Source: Armatimonadota bacterium
GTDB lineage: Bacteria > Armatimonadota > Zipacnadia > Zipacnadales > FEN-943
Assembly: GCA_029777735.1 (NCBI GenBank)
Contig: JAKORR010000312.1
Span: forward strand, 1-18,659
Length of the DNA: 18,659 nt
Direction of reading: 5' to 3'
Below the pieces are notes generated by a model that did no database searches, was not told the DNA's origin, and saw only the letters and a list, made by a program, of their open reading frames with translations. Within the stretch, counting starts at the first letter, position 1, and each line of letters starts with the position of its first letter. The position numbers were made by a program, and so were the translations under genes. Positions 1-8,119 of the stretch are shown here, in pieces.

Positions 1-983
1 CAAGGATCCACGCCCAAGCCCTTGGCCGTGCCGGGCATCAACTGCATCAGCCCGATCGCTCCGGCGTGACTGACGCAGTCGAGGTCGAAGTTACTTTCGC
101 ACTTCATCACGGCGAATACCAGCCGGTGATCAATACCGTAGTAGTCCGAGTAGTAGAGCACCCAACGCACGATGGCCTCGCGCTCGGCCTCCGTCCGGTG
201 CCTGTTGTGGCTCGCGATCCAGTCCTTCCAGAACTCCACAAGCGGCTCCTCGGCGGCTTGCAGAGACTCGCTGTCGCTGATTGGCAGATACCCCTGAACC
301 GAAGGTTGAATCACCGATGGCGGACGGGGCACGGCATCAACCGGCGGTAGCTCAACCGGATCCAAGGGCTTCAAGACGCTAGGCTGAGCTGGTAGCACGA
401 AAGGCTGCCCCACCGTCCCAGCCTGAGATAGCAAAGCCGCATGACCAGACGAGCCAGCGGCAGGCTGAACCGCTTGCGCGAACTGAACTGTCTGCGTGGC
501 AGGCTGGGCCGTCTCGGGTGCTTGCACTGACGGCGGTCGTGCGACCGGCTGGGACAGACCCAGAAGCGCGTCCAGTTTCTGGCACTTCTCGCCTACGTCA
601 CAAGCGAGCACAACGCCCTTGAGCTGGGCTACAGCGGGCCCGTCGGGTCCGGAGAAGTCCACAATCATGTAGACCCTTTGGTCTAACGCCAACTCGGGCA
701 GGGCAGAATCGCAGCGCACGAGTGCGATCTCGTCGGAGGGCAGGCGCAGCATGAACACGGTGGCTCCATTGGACGCTCGGGTCTTGCCGTGCAACACACC
801 GCAGGCAAGGAAAGAGCCAATGCCGCTGGTGTATCCCCTCGTCCAAGCTCGGGGGCTTAGCTCGTCTACAGCGCGTAAGAAGTCTCGCGCCGCCTCGTCA
901 GGCGACAGAGGATAAGGCACATTCACCGACAGTGTCGGCTGTCCGGCAGACAAGGCCGCCAGAATTGCCATAACAGCGATCAA
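1..983 (-). CDS. Secreted lytic transglycosylase (SLT domain), C-terminus beyond window
   Basis: Predicted peptidoglycan-cleaving lytic transglycosylase acting outside the cytoplasmic membrane. About 327 residues are visible and the frame is open at the left edge. The SLT signature is clear near the edge: a catalytic-type ES pair (Glu about residue 296, bases 96-98) followed by HAGAIGLMQLMPGTA. Before it come a short hydrophobic signal-like N-terminus (MIAVMAILAALSAG), a possible small beta-rich domain (about 60-130) and a low-complexity Pro/Gln/Ala linker (about 145-245). I chose TTG at 981-983 because GGAGGG (990-995) lies 6 bases upstream; the first ATG (969-971) is 18 bases from it. The gene follows the macro-domain gene by 3 bases and is probably translated from the same mRNA. 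Family assignment is firm. The substrate bond and full domain set cannot be judged because the catalytic domain is cut off. Confidence 0.85.
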   Translation of the reverse strand, partial: MIAVMAILAALSAGQPTLSVNVPYPLSPDEAARDFLRAVDELSPRAWTRGYTSGIGSFLACGVLHGKTRASNGATVFMLRLPSDEIALVRCDSALPELALDQRVYMIVDFSGPDGPAVAQLKGVVLACDVGEKCQKLDALLGLSQPVARPPSVQAPETAQPATQTVQFAQAVQPAAGSSGHAALLSQAGTVGQPFVLPAQPSVLKPLDPVELPPVDAVPRPPSVIQPSVQGYLPISDSESLQAAEEPLVEFWKDWIASHNRHRTEAEREAIVRWVLYYSDYYGIDHRLVFAVMKCESNFDLDCVSHAGAIGLMQLMPGTAKGLGVDP

Positions 984-986
984 GGA

Positions 987-1538
987 TTACCCTCCAAGCA
1001 CCGCCTGAGCTCCTGACAAGAACTCATTGTACGCCTTTTCGCCCCAGAGCACAAACACTATTCGCTTGAGACTCACGGGCTTTTGAGCTGCGAAGGCACG
1101 CACTGCCTCCGCCATGATGCGGCCGCACTCGGTCATGCTGAACCCACCAACGCCCGTCCCGAAGGCTGGCAGGGCAAGAGAACGGAGCGCCAGGCTGTCG
1201 GCGAGGGACAGGCAGGACCGTGTGGTCTCCGCTATCAACTCCGCGCTAGTCCTCAGGTCAGGCCCCATCACGGCGCCGTGCAGGACGTAGCGGTAAGGCA
1301 GATTCCCTGCCGTAGTCTCGATGGCGCTGCCGACCGGAATGGGGCCCTTGCTCACCGCCTCTTCCTCGACAGCGGAGCCACCGGCTTTTTTGATAGCCCC
1401 TGCTACTCCCGCGCCCATGAAAAGACGACTGTTCGCGGCGTTCGTGATTGCCTCAGTATCGACCCGGGTTATGTCGCCCTCGCGCACTTCCACTTCGATT
1501 TCTCCCAGTCTGAAGGTCCTGCAGAGATTATCAGCCAT
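987..1538 (-). CDS. Macro domain protein (ADP-ribose-binding/hydrolase type)
   Basis: A stand-alone macro domain of 183 residues, the usual length for this fold. Such proteins bind ADP-ribose, and many remove ADP-ribose from proteins or deacetylate O-acetyl-ADP-ribose in the cytoplasm. Visible motifs are GDIT (21-24), the ribose-contacting NAAN (33-36), the glycine-rich loop MGAGVAGAI (41-49) and the phosphate loop LPAFGTGVGGFS (123-134). ATG at 1536-1538 is the start; a stop codon lies in frame 12 bases upstream. AGGAGGT is 13 bases upstream, slightly far. The gene is immediately followed by the transglycosylase gene. The loop has GAG rather than the GGG seen in MacroD-type hydrolases, so binding is safer to claim than a specific hydrolase activity. 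No signal peptide is seen. Confidence 0.88.
   Translation of the reverse strand: MADNLCRTFRLGEIEVEVREGDITRVDTEAITNAANSRLFMGAGVAGAIKKAGGSAVEEEAVSKGPIPVGSAIETTAGNLPYRYVLHGAVMGPDLRTSAELIAETTRSCLSLADSLALRSLALPAFGTGVGGFSMTECGRIMAEAVRAFAAQKPVSLKRIVFVLWGEKAYNEFLSGAQAVLGG
990..995 (-). promoter_or_regulatory. Shine-Dalgarno GGAGGG deciding a TTG start
   Basis: On the minus strand GGAGGG sits 6 bases before TTG (981-983). It is made by the last two glycine codons (GGA GGG) of the upstream macro-domain gene, just before its TAA. The placement supports the TTG start of the transglycosylase and suggests translational coupling of the two genes. Confidence 0.7.
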
Positions 1539-1569
1539 GTCCTGATCCTACACCTCCTGAGTCCGCCAG

Positions 1570-1595
1570 CAGCGCCCCTCAGCGACGGGGCTGAG
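1570..1595 (-). other. Overlapping alternative hairpins in the leader of the macro gene
   Basis: On the minus strand a perfect 6-bp stem CTCAGC/GCTGAG with a 6-base loop spans 1578-1595. An overlapping stem (CAGCCCC with GGGGCGCTG, one bulge) uses some of the same bases, so the two cannot form together. The element lies about 32 bases before the ATG, upstream of the SD. No T-tract follows, so it is not a clear terminator; it may be chance in GC-rich DNA. Confidence 0.2.
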
Positions 1596-1667
1596 AAGGG
1601 TGTTAGGCGGTCATTAGGCTGCGCCAGGGCAGGTGCACTGGGCGACACAGGGATTCGCCACTATGGC

Positions 1668-1743
1668 TGGTACCCCCACGGGGATTCGAACCCCGGTCGC
1701 CTGGCTGAGAACCAGGTATCCTGGGCCACTAGACGATGGGGGC
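1668..1743 (-). tRNA. tRNA-Glu (anticodon CTC)
   Basis: A complete cloverleaf is readable on the minus strand. The acceptor stem is GCCCCCA (1743-1737) paired with TGGGGGT (1678-1672). The D arm starts GTCTAGTGG. The anticodon stem is CCTGG/CCAGG with loop TTCTCAG, giving anticodon CTC (1709-1707). The T arm is CGGGG-TTCGAAT-CCCCG. The discriminator base is A (1671) and CCA is encoded (1670-1668). The sequence matches the usual bacterial tRNA-Glu pattern. A good sigma70-like promoter lies just upstream. No partial copy of its 3' end was noticed elsewhere in the window, so there is no sign of integration here. Confidence 0.96.
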
Positions 1744-1755
1744 ACAGCAAAACAA

Positions 1756-1785
1756 AGTATACCCTTAGAAGCCCAGCCTCGTCAA
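1756..1785 (-). promoter_or_regulatory. Sigma70-type promoter for tRNA-Glu
   Basis: On the minus strand TTGACG (1785-1780) and TATACT (1761-1756) are separated by 18 bases. The -10 box ends 12 bases before the tRNA 5' end at 1743, so transcription should start a few bases upstream of the mature tRNA. Both hexamers match the consensus at five of six positions. Confidence 0.7.
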
Positions 1786-2186
1786 TGGCGCAACCCCTGG
1801 GGAGAGTGTACAATTCCCGCAGGATAGACTTGGCCAGAGGGCGAGGTGGCTGGTGGCCGTCGCTGCTCCGCAGGAACAAGTGCACGCAGGTGGCTAGTTT
1901 TCCCATGGAAGTGGACCAAGATTCTGCTCCGGAGCCTAGCTGGACGTCGGCTGCCCTGTGATTATTCCTGCCCTAGGCCCTCACGATGGTTTCCTGGCGG
2001 CGAAAGATTCATCCTACAGAAACCGAACACTCCCACCCCTGGGACACGTGTTGCGAGCACCTGGCTCCAGCCGCACCTGCGCCATCGGGAAGGGCATCAG
2101 CTTCTGAAGGATAGCGTTGATTCGCCGATTCCAGACGCCGCAACTGCAATTCGCTCACTGTCCAGAATCGCCCAAAGTCCCCGCTC
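1786..2186. other. Intergenic region without a recognisable gene
   Basis: About 400 bases separate the tRNA promoter from the end of the beta-helix gene. The open frames here are either shadows across the tRNA or lack family resemblance and a ribosome binding site. I found no convincing hairpin plus T-tract for the end of the long minus-strand operon. It may hold its terminator or a small RNA, but nothing can be supported from sequence alone. Confidence 0.4.
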
Positions 2187-4181
2187 TCATGGCCTCAGCA
2201 GAGCGTCCTTGGCTGGGGCGAGCAGAGAGGGAATGCCGCGCAGATCCACGTAGTGGTCCTCCATCACGAGGGCGGAGGGTTTCGCCAGCCGAAGGCTCCA
2301 GGCCTCGCCCGGAGAGGGCTTCGGGAGCTCGACGGTGAACTGGTACATCTGTGCCAGGTTGTCCTTCTCCTCCACCACAGTCCCGGTCGGGTCCACCAGG
2401 GCCGCCCTCACTGCCTCACCCAGACCTTCGCCCATGACGCGGACGCCGAACTCCGTCGTTCCTGCTGGCACCCAGAAGTACAACTCGCCCGTCGTGCTAT
2501 AGAAGTGCACCGGCTGCGTTTCACCGCTTAGGTTTATCGGGTGGGATGACAAGGGTATCTGCACGTAGTTGAGTCCAGGATCGGCGGCGACGCGGTAGAG
2601 TCCTGTAGCCGGTGCCGTGAACATGACCTCGGTCTCCTCGTTGAAGAGCGCCTGAGTGCGGTACACTTCGTTACCCGACCAATCAGTAGCGATGATCAGA
2701 AGAAGGTTGCCCGAGTAATGGGCGACCTGGAGGTACCGGATCCGGAAAGACACCTGCTCACCTTCTCGGGCGAAGATAACGAGCCGAGCGATCTGGCGCA
2801 ACCGCACGAAGGCAAGGGCATCGGGCTTCCACTCTGGGGTATCGACAACAGGTCGGAGAGTCATCCCCGCCGTGCTGATCCGTGGAATGGCATTGATCGC
2901 AACCGCGGGTATCCACTCGGCCAGCGTCTCCCCAGTGATCGGCACCTCACGCCTCTGCCCGTCGCGTTCCAGAATCAGTTTCCCTGTGACGTCCTTCACG
3001 GGAATCCCGCCCGTCATGTCGACGAGGGCGATCGGCTTGCGGTCGGGTGCCTCGGGCACGACGCAATCGACGAATTCGATGCCTCCAGCCGGATCGGTCA
3101 TGTCTTGGCGTGTCATTAGCGCAATGGGGGCCTGGCCTGGCACGACCGTGGCGGCCTCACGCAGAGCACACCTTTCGAAGCGCATCCGACAGGTATCGGC
3201 AGGCTTACCTGCCACGATGATACCGGGGAACTTGGTTGGCTCGAAGACGCAGCCCACAAACTCGACCAAGCCCTTTACTGCGGTCTCCGCCGTGCCGCCG
3301 GTGCTCACATAGGCCTCCGTCCCTCCGTTGTTACTGGCCTTGCAGTTCTCAAAGCGCAGGGACACGGGCTCTGACGTGGCGTTGAGCGCGTTTAGGTAGG
3401 CCACATAGCCGCCGCCCAGGTTGCCCTCTGCCACGCAGTCTCGCATAACGCAGTTGACGAGTCTCTCGCTCGGGTCGTTAGGCTCATAGTCGATGCCCGC
3501 CTGCGGTGCCGTGCCCCCGGTATCGCGCAGGATGCAGTTCTCGATCAGCAGGTCCTCGGCGGTGATCACGCTTATGCCCTGCCGGTAGTTCTTCTCGCAG
3601 ATGACGTCCTTGATGAGCACGCCCTTGTTGGTGACGCCCGGCTTGCCGGTGCCAAGGTAGATTCCGTCGCCCCCGCTCTCTGTGAGAGTTAGACCCAGAA
3701 CGCGGATGTTGGTGCAGCTCTTGAACTGGAGAACATGACGCCACTCCGCCTTCTTGTACTCAGGCCCGGCATAGTCCGACCGTTGCATCCGCAGGACCGC
3801 GCCGTAGCCGGTGAGTGTGATGTTCTCCTTCAAGACAGCCCTAAAGAGGCAGTCGTTTGTGCCCTTGAACTCGCCCTTCTTGGCGACGACCTCGACGCCC
3901 TTCTCGAATATGACCTCCTGGTTGCCCGCAAGCTCGATGGGGGTCACGATCCAAGGTCGGCCAACGTTGTCCACGATGACCTTAGGCGCGCCGGAGTTGA
4001 TGGCGGCCTGGAGGGCCTTAGTCGAATCCTCTGGGTCAAACCCCCACCAAGAGGCCCTGGCGGTCTCTATCTTCCCTGCAGCCACATCGTCGATAGCCTG
4101 CTGATTGACCTCGGCGAGGAGAAACGCAGGTGTCAACAGCATGGCAGTCACCATGCAGATAGACATAAAGCGGTAACGCAT
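2187..4181 (-). CDS. Secreted right-handed parallel beta-helix protein
   Basis: A 664-residue exported protein, probably a polysaccharide-binding or -cleaving beta-helix (pectate-lyase-like fold). A signal peptide covers about residues 1-23 (MRYRFMSICM, then a hydrophobic stretch ending AFLLA). A pectate-lyase-like N-cap follows (about 45-100, 'GAPKVIVDN', 'VTPIEL'). Beta-helix coils run about 110-390, with periodic Asn/Cys turns such as GDGIYLGTG (171-179), LIENCILRD (212-220) and GIDYEPNDP (229-237). A separate beta-sandwich-like C-terminal region covers about 440-660. GAGGAGGG lies 5 bases before the ATG. It is the last gene of the minus-strand operon and follows the small ORF by 42 bases. 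No catalytic residues can be assigned: the GIDYEPN motif is common in beta-helix enzymes, but the family alone does not tell lyase, hydrolase or epimerase. Confidence 0.8.
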   Translation of the reverse strand: MRYRFMSICMVTAMLLTPAFLLAEVNQQAIDDVAAGKIETARASWWGFDPEDSTKALQAAINSGAPKVIVDNVGRPWIVTPIELAGNQEVIFEKGVEVVAKKGEFKGTNDCLFRAVLKENITLTGYGAVLRMQRSDYAGPEYKKAEWRHVLQFKSCTNIRVLGLTLTESGGDGIYLGTGKPGVTNKGVLIKDVICEKNYRQGISVITAEDLLIENCILRDTGGTAPQAGIDYEPNDPSERLVNCVMRDCVAEGNLGGGYVAYLNALNATSEPVSLRFENCKASNNGGTEAYVSTGGTAETAVKGLVEFVGCVFEPTKFPGIIVAGKPADTCRMRFERCALREAATVVPGQAPIALMTRQDMTDPAGGIEFVDCVVPEAPDRKPIALVDMTGGIPVKDVTGKLILERDGQRREVPITGETLAEWIPAVAINAIPRISTAGMTLRPVVDTPEWKPDALAFVRLRQIARLVIFAREGEQVSFRIRYLQVAHYSGNLLLIIATDWSGNEVYRTQALFNEETEVMFTAPATGLYRVAADPGLNYVQIPLSSHPINLSGETQPVHFYSTTGELYFWVPAGTTEFGVRVMGEGLGEAVRAALVDPTGTVVEEKDNLAQMYQFTVELPKPSPGEAWSLRLAKPSALVMEDHYVDLRGIPSLLAPAKDALLRP

Positions 4182-4223
4182 ATTCGCCCTCCTCTTCGGT
4201 TCCCCGCTGGGTGGCGGGGGCCC

Positions 4224-4412
4224 TCACTTGACTTCCTCGTGCCTCTTGGCCTCGATTTCGTCTATCCTGTCTTCAAGAAAGTGGCCCTTGACCTGCTGGG
4301 CGAGAGCATATCCGCCATCACTTGGCGGCTTCCTGCGCCAACGGTCCAAGGTGCGTGCTGCCTCTTGGCTTCCCGCTGAGCTAGAGCCCGACGCCCTGAC
4401 GCCCTTCCTCAC
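4224..4412 (-). CDS. Possible small translationally coupled ORF, 62 residues
   Basis: No family is recognised. A GTG start (4412-4410) overlaps the TGA stop (4411-4409) of the 1230-residue protein as GTGA, a geometry typical of translational coupling. The product would be very basic at the N-terminus and ends in a charged, helix-prone stretch (VKGHFLEDRIDEIEAKRHEE, about 41-60). Third codon positions are moderately GC-rich. There is no signal peptide or membrane segment, unlike its secreted neighbours. No strong SD precedes the GTG, which fits coupling but is also the main weakness. The stop lies 42 bases before the beta-helix ATG. It could be a real small protein or an accidental open frame. 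Confidence 0.4.
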   Translation of the reverse strand: MRKGVRASGSSSAGSQEAARTLDRWRRKPPSDGGYALAQQVKGHFLEDRIDEIEAKRHEEVK

Positions 4413-7400
4413 TCGAGAACCAGCGACCACGTCCTCGCCGGCTGCACGTTAGGCCAGTCCTTCGGCGGAGTACGGAAAAGGTAGGCTAGTGTGCCCTCAA
4501 CGAAGGGCAAGGACAGCTTGATCTGCCCCTTGCCGCCTACACGGAACAGGTAGCCCCAGCCCCCGGCCTGATAACCAGCCACATAGTCGCCATGCTGGCC
4601 GGTCATGAGGGACCATCCGCCGTGTCCGGCCGACATCGGCCGGTTGACCACGGCCGAAGCACCTTGGAGCAGCCCTACAGTCTCAGGTGGGAGCAGGTTT
4701 CGTCCTTCTTTGGTCACGATCACAGGCTCAGCCGGTGGATCATCCGGCAGAACCTCGGCCGGGCCGACGATGCGGCTCAAGCCCCCCATGCCGCTGCCTC
4801 CTTCCCAGCGCACGATGCGGCCATCCTGCACCACGGGCCACCAGGGGTAGTAGAAGCTGAAGCCACCGGTCTCCCACCAGATCCCGCCGTGCTCGATGTA
4901 TCTCGAGACGGCGTCAAGCATCTCACTGACCCGATTGGCGCTCGGCACGGGGAACAGCTCCCCGTAGGGGTTTAGAATGGCGAACCATCGTCTAGGCTCG
5001 GCGCAGGCGCGTAGGATGTCGTCCGGCACCGTGAGCTTGCGTACCTCAAGAAGCAATTTGCCCACCACGGGCGACTTGTTGAGCGCGTCGATCCACTGGT
5101 CCGGACCTGCGTCCGCCCAGCCTGGGCTCGGGCCACCCGGCTCCATACTGATGACACCAAGGAAGCGCGGCGGCTGCGGCCACTTGGCGGGCTCCAATGC
5201 AGCCAGCTCGGCAGGCGGCTGGACCCCCGCCGTGGGGGCCTGAGCTTCGACCCATCGGACTCCGTCGCGCTCAATTAGGGCTGCCGGCACCTCGCCTTCC
5301 GGGATTTTCACAGCCGCCCGGGTTGCCGTCCCTGCCGGCAAGACAACACGGCCCGTCCCATAGAGCCACCACTGTTCCTGCTTTCCCTGCCGCCGGCGTA
5401 CAAACTCCAGGGGCGCTGCCTGATCGTAGCTCTGCCCTGAGTACTTCACCAATCGCCCTGCCTCGAGCGTGCCATCTTCCCGTGCCACATAGTACCCCGG
5501 CGAGGCTAGCTCAACTGACCCGACGGTCACGGGCTCCTTCTCCAGGCTGCCCACAACAGTCAGCGGACCGTAGCAAGCCTCTAGGGCCAACTGCCGCAGA
5601 TGGCGGAAGCTGTCCAGCGGCTCAAGCATGTACTGCGACGCCACTTGTTTCTGCAGCGTGTCGAGCCACTGCATCCAGCGGTAGCGCTGCGCGCCCTCGG
5701 GCGTGCCCACGGCCAGTGACAGCGACAACTGGTGACCTGCGGGCAGTGCCATGGCCAGCGCCTCCTCGTCGTCCACGAAGTGGCCCAGGTCATGCAGTGC
5801 GAAGGCCACCTTATCGTGTCCCATGTACAAAGCCACCGGCGAGGATTGCCATTCACCGTCTCCCAGGAATTCCCAGAAACACGGCGACCAGAGCTCGCGA
5901 CCCTTCTTCGGCACGACGGCGTAGCCCACGCCGCAGAACTGTACCTCGTAGTTCATGATCCTATCCCAGCCACGCTCGGTGCTCAGCGGCACATACTTGC
6001 TGTCATTGCGCGCGATTTCGATCATGCCCTCTGCGTAGGCGTAGGGTGTGGGCTCGGCTGGGTTCAGGTCGTAGATCCATCCCCGCGCGCCTATCTGGTC
6101 CTGGAACAACACGTCGGACTTGAGGTCGTCCACAAAATCGCGCAGGCACTTGTCGTCCAGCTCGCGCACAAGCGGGTGCAAGGCGCAGATGGAGTAGCCC
6201 CGGCTTCGCGGTTCGGAATAGCCGTAGGCTTCGCGATAGGTCTTGCCGTCAAGCCCCACAGCCAGCACGGCGTCACCGTACTTGGCCAGGGAAGGAGATT
6301 GATCGCACCACCAGGTTGGGTTGACGTAGGGCATCATCAGAAGGCCCAGCTCGTGCCCTCGCCGATAGAGCTCCCGAAGCTCGTCCATTGTGCCGAACTC
6401 GGGCTGCGGCGGCAGGTAGTCGGGGTAGGCCTTGTCGAACCCCACGTGCAGGTGCTCGGTCATGTGGACAATGGTAGGCGACGGGACCTTGGGGAGGTAG
6501 GCCAGATAGTCGGCTGCCCTCCGGCCCGTCAGTCGCAACAGCAGGCTCTCCCGAAACTTGCGCAGGGTCTCGGTGGGCATCTTTTCGCTCAGCCTGCGCG
6601 TGAAGCCGTTGTCGGACACGTACTGCTGCGCGGCAGCCTTGAGATCGTGCCCCAGCAGCAGGACCACCGGCGGCGCCTGCCAGGTCTTGCCCGGTTCCAC
6701 CCACGTCCCGAACTCGCGCGAGAACACAGCTGCGGGTTGGCCATTCACGTCGGCGCCCTTCAGTTCTAACCGCGCGGGCACGAAAATCTCACGCTCGAGT
6801 TGGGTGCGGTAGACGGCGAGCTGACCATTGTCGCTCGACAGATGGACAAAGTCTGCAAACATCGGAGGGTAGCTGCCGGTGAATCTCCCGTAGCCGCCGC
6901 GCTTGATGAGGTAGTAGAAGGGATAGCCCGACGAGTCGATCCACACGCCTCCGCGCTGCACGTAGGCCTTCAGCTCGTCGATCAGGGCCTCGCCCTCCGC
7001 CAGACTGTCGGCCGGGAGGTGCTCGCCGTAGGGATTGACAATGGCCGCGACCTGCGAATCTGCCAAGGCCGCCCGCAGTTCCGCGGCCGAACGAATCAGG
7101 AAGAAGCCCAGGTTTCCGACAGCGTGGGGCAGTGTTTCCTCCCAACGCCTCACCGCCACCGACATCCAGCCACCGCTGCCGCGTCCTCGTAGCGAGATCA
7201 ATCCGACCTTGCCACCTTCGACCTTGCCGGCCCAAGCGCGGATGAGATTAGGCACGACGGGCAGAGCCACGTCTTCGTCCGCGCCACCGGCGAAATAGGC
7301 AAACCAACCTGTGCCGCCAAGCTGGAAGGCCGACAAATAGGGGCCGTCGTCGGTCTCCAGAATGACCGCATCCGGCGAACCCTCGGGGGGCCTCACCACT

Positions 7401-8101
7401 GCGGCCTCCTGCTGTGTCAGTCGCGACACCACGCTGCTGTCAAGCAGCGCTCGCCCCATCTCCGTCACCTGCAGCGGTTTGGCTGTGCCAGGCAGATCAA
7501 GCATCTGAGCACCAAAGCCCATCAGGCGGCGGAAGAGCCGGTCGGCTACTGGCTCGTCCTGCCAGCGCGACGGAGCCTCGTCCGACGGTGGCTCCAGCCA
7601 CTTGGCCGTGAGCCCCAGCCCTGTGCTCTCGGGCCAGGTCAGCAGTCGCAGACCATCCTTAGGCATCGCAAGCTCGCTCGGCAGGACCAGGGTTAGCGCG
7701 GGCTGATCCCAGTGGTTAACCACTGTCGCTACTGCCTCCAGACGGTCTTGGCTCGCCATCAGCGCCACAGTGACGTTAGCCTTCTCGGCCCGCCAGGCCA
7801 GGGTGAGAGTGCCTTTGGTCTCGTCCCAGCGAGCCTCGACCGGCGCCTTAGCAGCAGCCTCCGACGCTGTCAGCCACGAGTTGTCACGGAAACGCAGGCG
7901 CCACAGATTGCCGTCCGCGTTTCCTACGCTCAGTGGCGGCGAACCAGCGCGACCCAATCGTGCCAGCGCCCCAGTCCGAGCGTCCAGGACGCACCGATAG
8001 GCGGGCCCTTCGATCGTCAGGGCAGTCTCCAATCTGTGGAACTGGATTTGGGCCGTTGAGCTCATCAGCACGATAGCCAAGCAGAGCGACGCCATCGCCA
8101 T
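4409..8101 (-). CDS. Giant secreted glycoside-hydrolase-like protein (DUF6259-like barrel) with two 'NPYGE' modules
   Basis: A 1230-residue exported protein, likely a carbohydrate-active enzyme. The signal peptide is about residues 1-18. Residues 20-230 resemble a beta-sandwich. Residues 500-770 look like a TIM-barrel glycosidase: MMPYVNPTWWCDQ (589-601), FQDQIGARGWIYDLNPA (666-682) and VPLSTERGWDR (704-714). Asp668 and Glu709 are plausible acidic active-site residues. This pattern fits what I recall of the DUF6259 family; the match is from memory. A beta-rich tail follows (about 840-950). A module with NPYGE..P then G(G)..W....G..FYY appears twice (about 300-410 and 980-1090). GGGGAGG lies only 2 bases before the first ATG but 8 before the second, in-frame ATG (8093-8095), so translation may begin at residue 3. 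The gene follows the alcohol dehydrogenase by 18 bases. The substrate is unknown. Confidence 0.78.
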   Translation of the reverse strand: MAMASLCLAIVLMSSTAQIQFHRLETALTIEGPAYRCVLDARTGALARLGRAGSPPLSVGNADGNLWRLRFRDNSWLTASEAAAKAPVEARWDETKGTLTLAWRAEKANVTVALMASQDRLEAVATVVNHWDQPALTLVLPSELAMPKDGLRLLTWPESTGLGLTAKWLEPPSDEAPSRWQDEPVADRLFRRLMGFGAQMLDLPGTAKPLQVTEMGRALLDSSVVSRLTQQEAAVVRPPEGSPDAVILETDDGPYLSAFQLGGTGWFAYFAGGADEDVALPVVPNLIRAWAGKVEGGKVGLISLRGRGSGGWMSVAVRRWEETLPHAVGNLGFFLIRSAAELRAALADSQVAAIVNPYGEHLPADSLAEGEALIDELKAYVQRGGVWIDSSGYPFYYLIKRGGYGRFTGSYPPMFADFVHLSSDNGQLAVYRTQLEREIFVPARLELKGADVNGQPAAVFSREFGTWVEPGKTWQAPPVVLLLGHDLKAAAQQYVSDNGFTRRLSEKMPTETLRKFRESLLLRLTGRRAADYLAYLPKVPSPTIVHMTEHLHVGFDKAYPDYLPPQPEFGTMDELRELYRRGHELGLLMMPYVNPTWWCDQSPSLAKYGDAVLAVGLDGKTYREAYGYSEPRSRGYSICALHPLVRELDDKCLRDFVDDLKSDVLFQDQIGARGWIYDLNPAEPTPYAYAEGMIEIARNDSKYVPLSTERGWDRIMNYEVQFCGVGYAVVPKKGRELWSPCFWEFLGDGEWQSSPVALYMGHDKVAFALHDLGHFVDDEEALAMALPAGHQLSLSLAVGTPEGAQRYRWMQWLDTLQKQVASQYMLEPLDSFRHLRQLALEACYGPLTVVGSLEKEPVTVGSVELASPGYYVAREDGTLEAGRLVKYSGQSYDQAAPLEFVRRRQGKQEQWWLYGTGRVVLPAGTATRAAVKIPEGEVPAALIERDGVRWVEAQAPTAGVQPPAELAALEPAKWPQPPRFLGVISMEPGGPSPGWADAGPDQWIDALNKSPVVGKLLLEVRKLTVPDDILRACAEPRRWFAILNPYGELFPVPSANRVSEMLDAVSRYIEHGGIWWETGGFSFYYPWWPVVQDGRIVRWEGGSGMGGLSRIVGPAEVLPDDPPAEPVIVTKEGRNLLPPETVGLLQGASAVVNRPMSAGHGGWSLMTGQHGDYVAGYQAGGWGYLFRVGGKGQIKLSLPFVEGTLAYLFRTPPKDWPNVQPARTWSLVLE

Positions 8102-8119
8102 ACCTCCCCAGGAAGGGTA

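Noticed and set aside
1083..1961. Long plus-strand open frame of 292 codons
   Set aside because: It lies antisense to the macro gene and the tRNA, has no recognisable family or SD, and its composition is that of a GC-rich shadow frame.
3735..4379. Plus-strand open frame of 214 codons across the beta-helix N-terminus
   Set aside because: Antisense to the signal peptide and helix of a well supported gene, with no SD.
5197..6769. Plus-strand open frames of 253 and 345 codons inside the 1230-residue gene
   Set aside because: Both are antisense to a gene with clear domain structure; their Pro/Arg- or His-rich products resemble no family.
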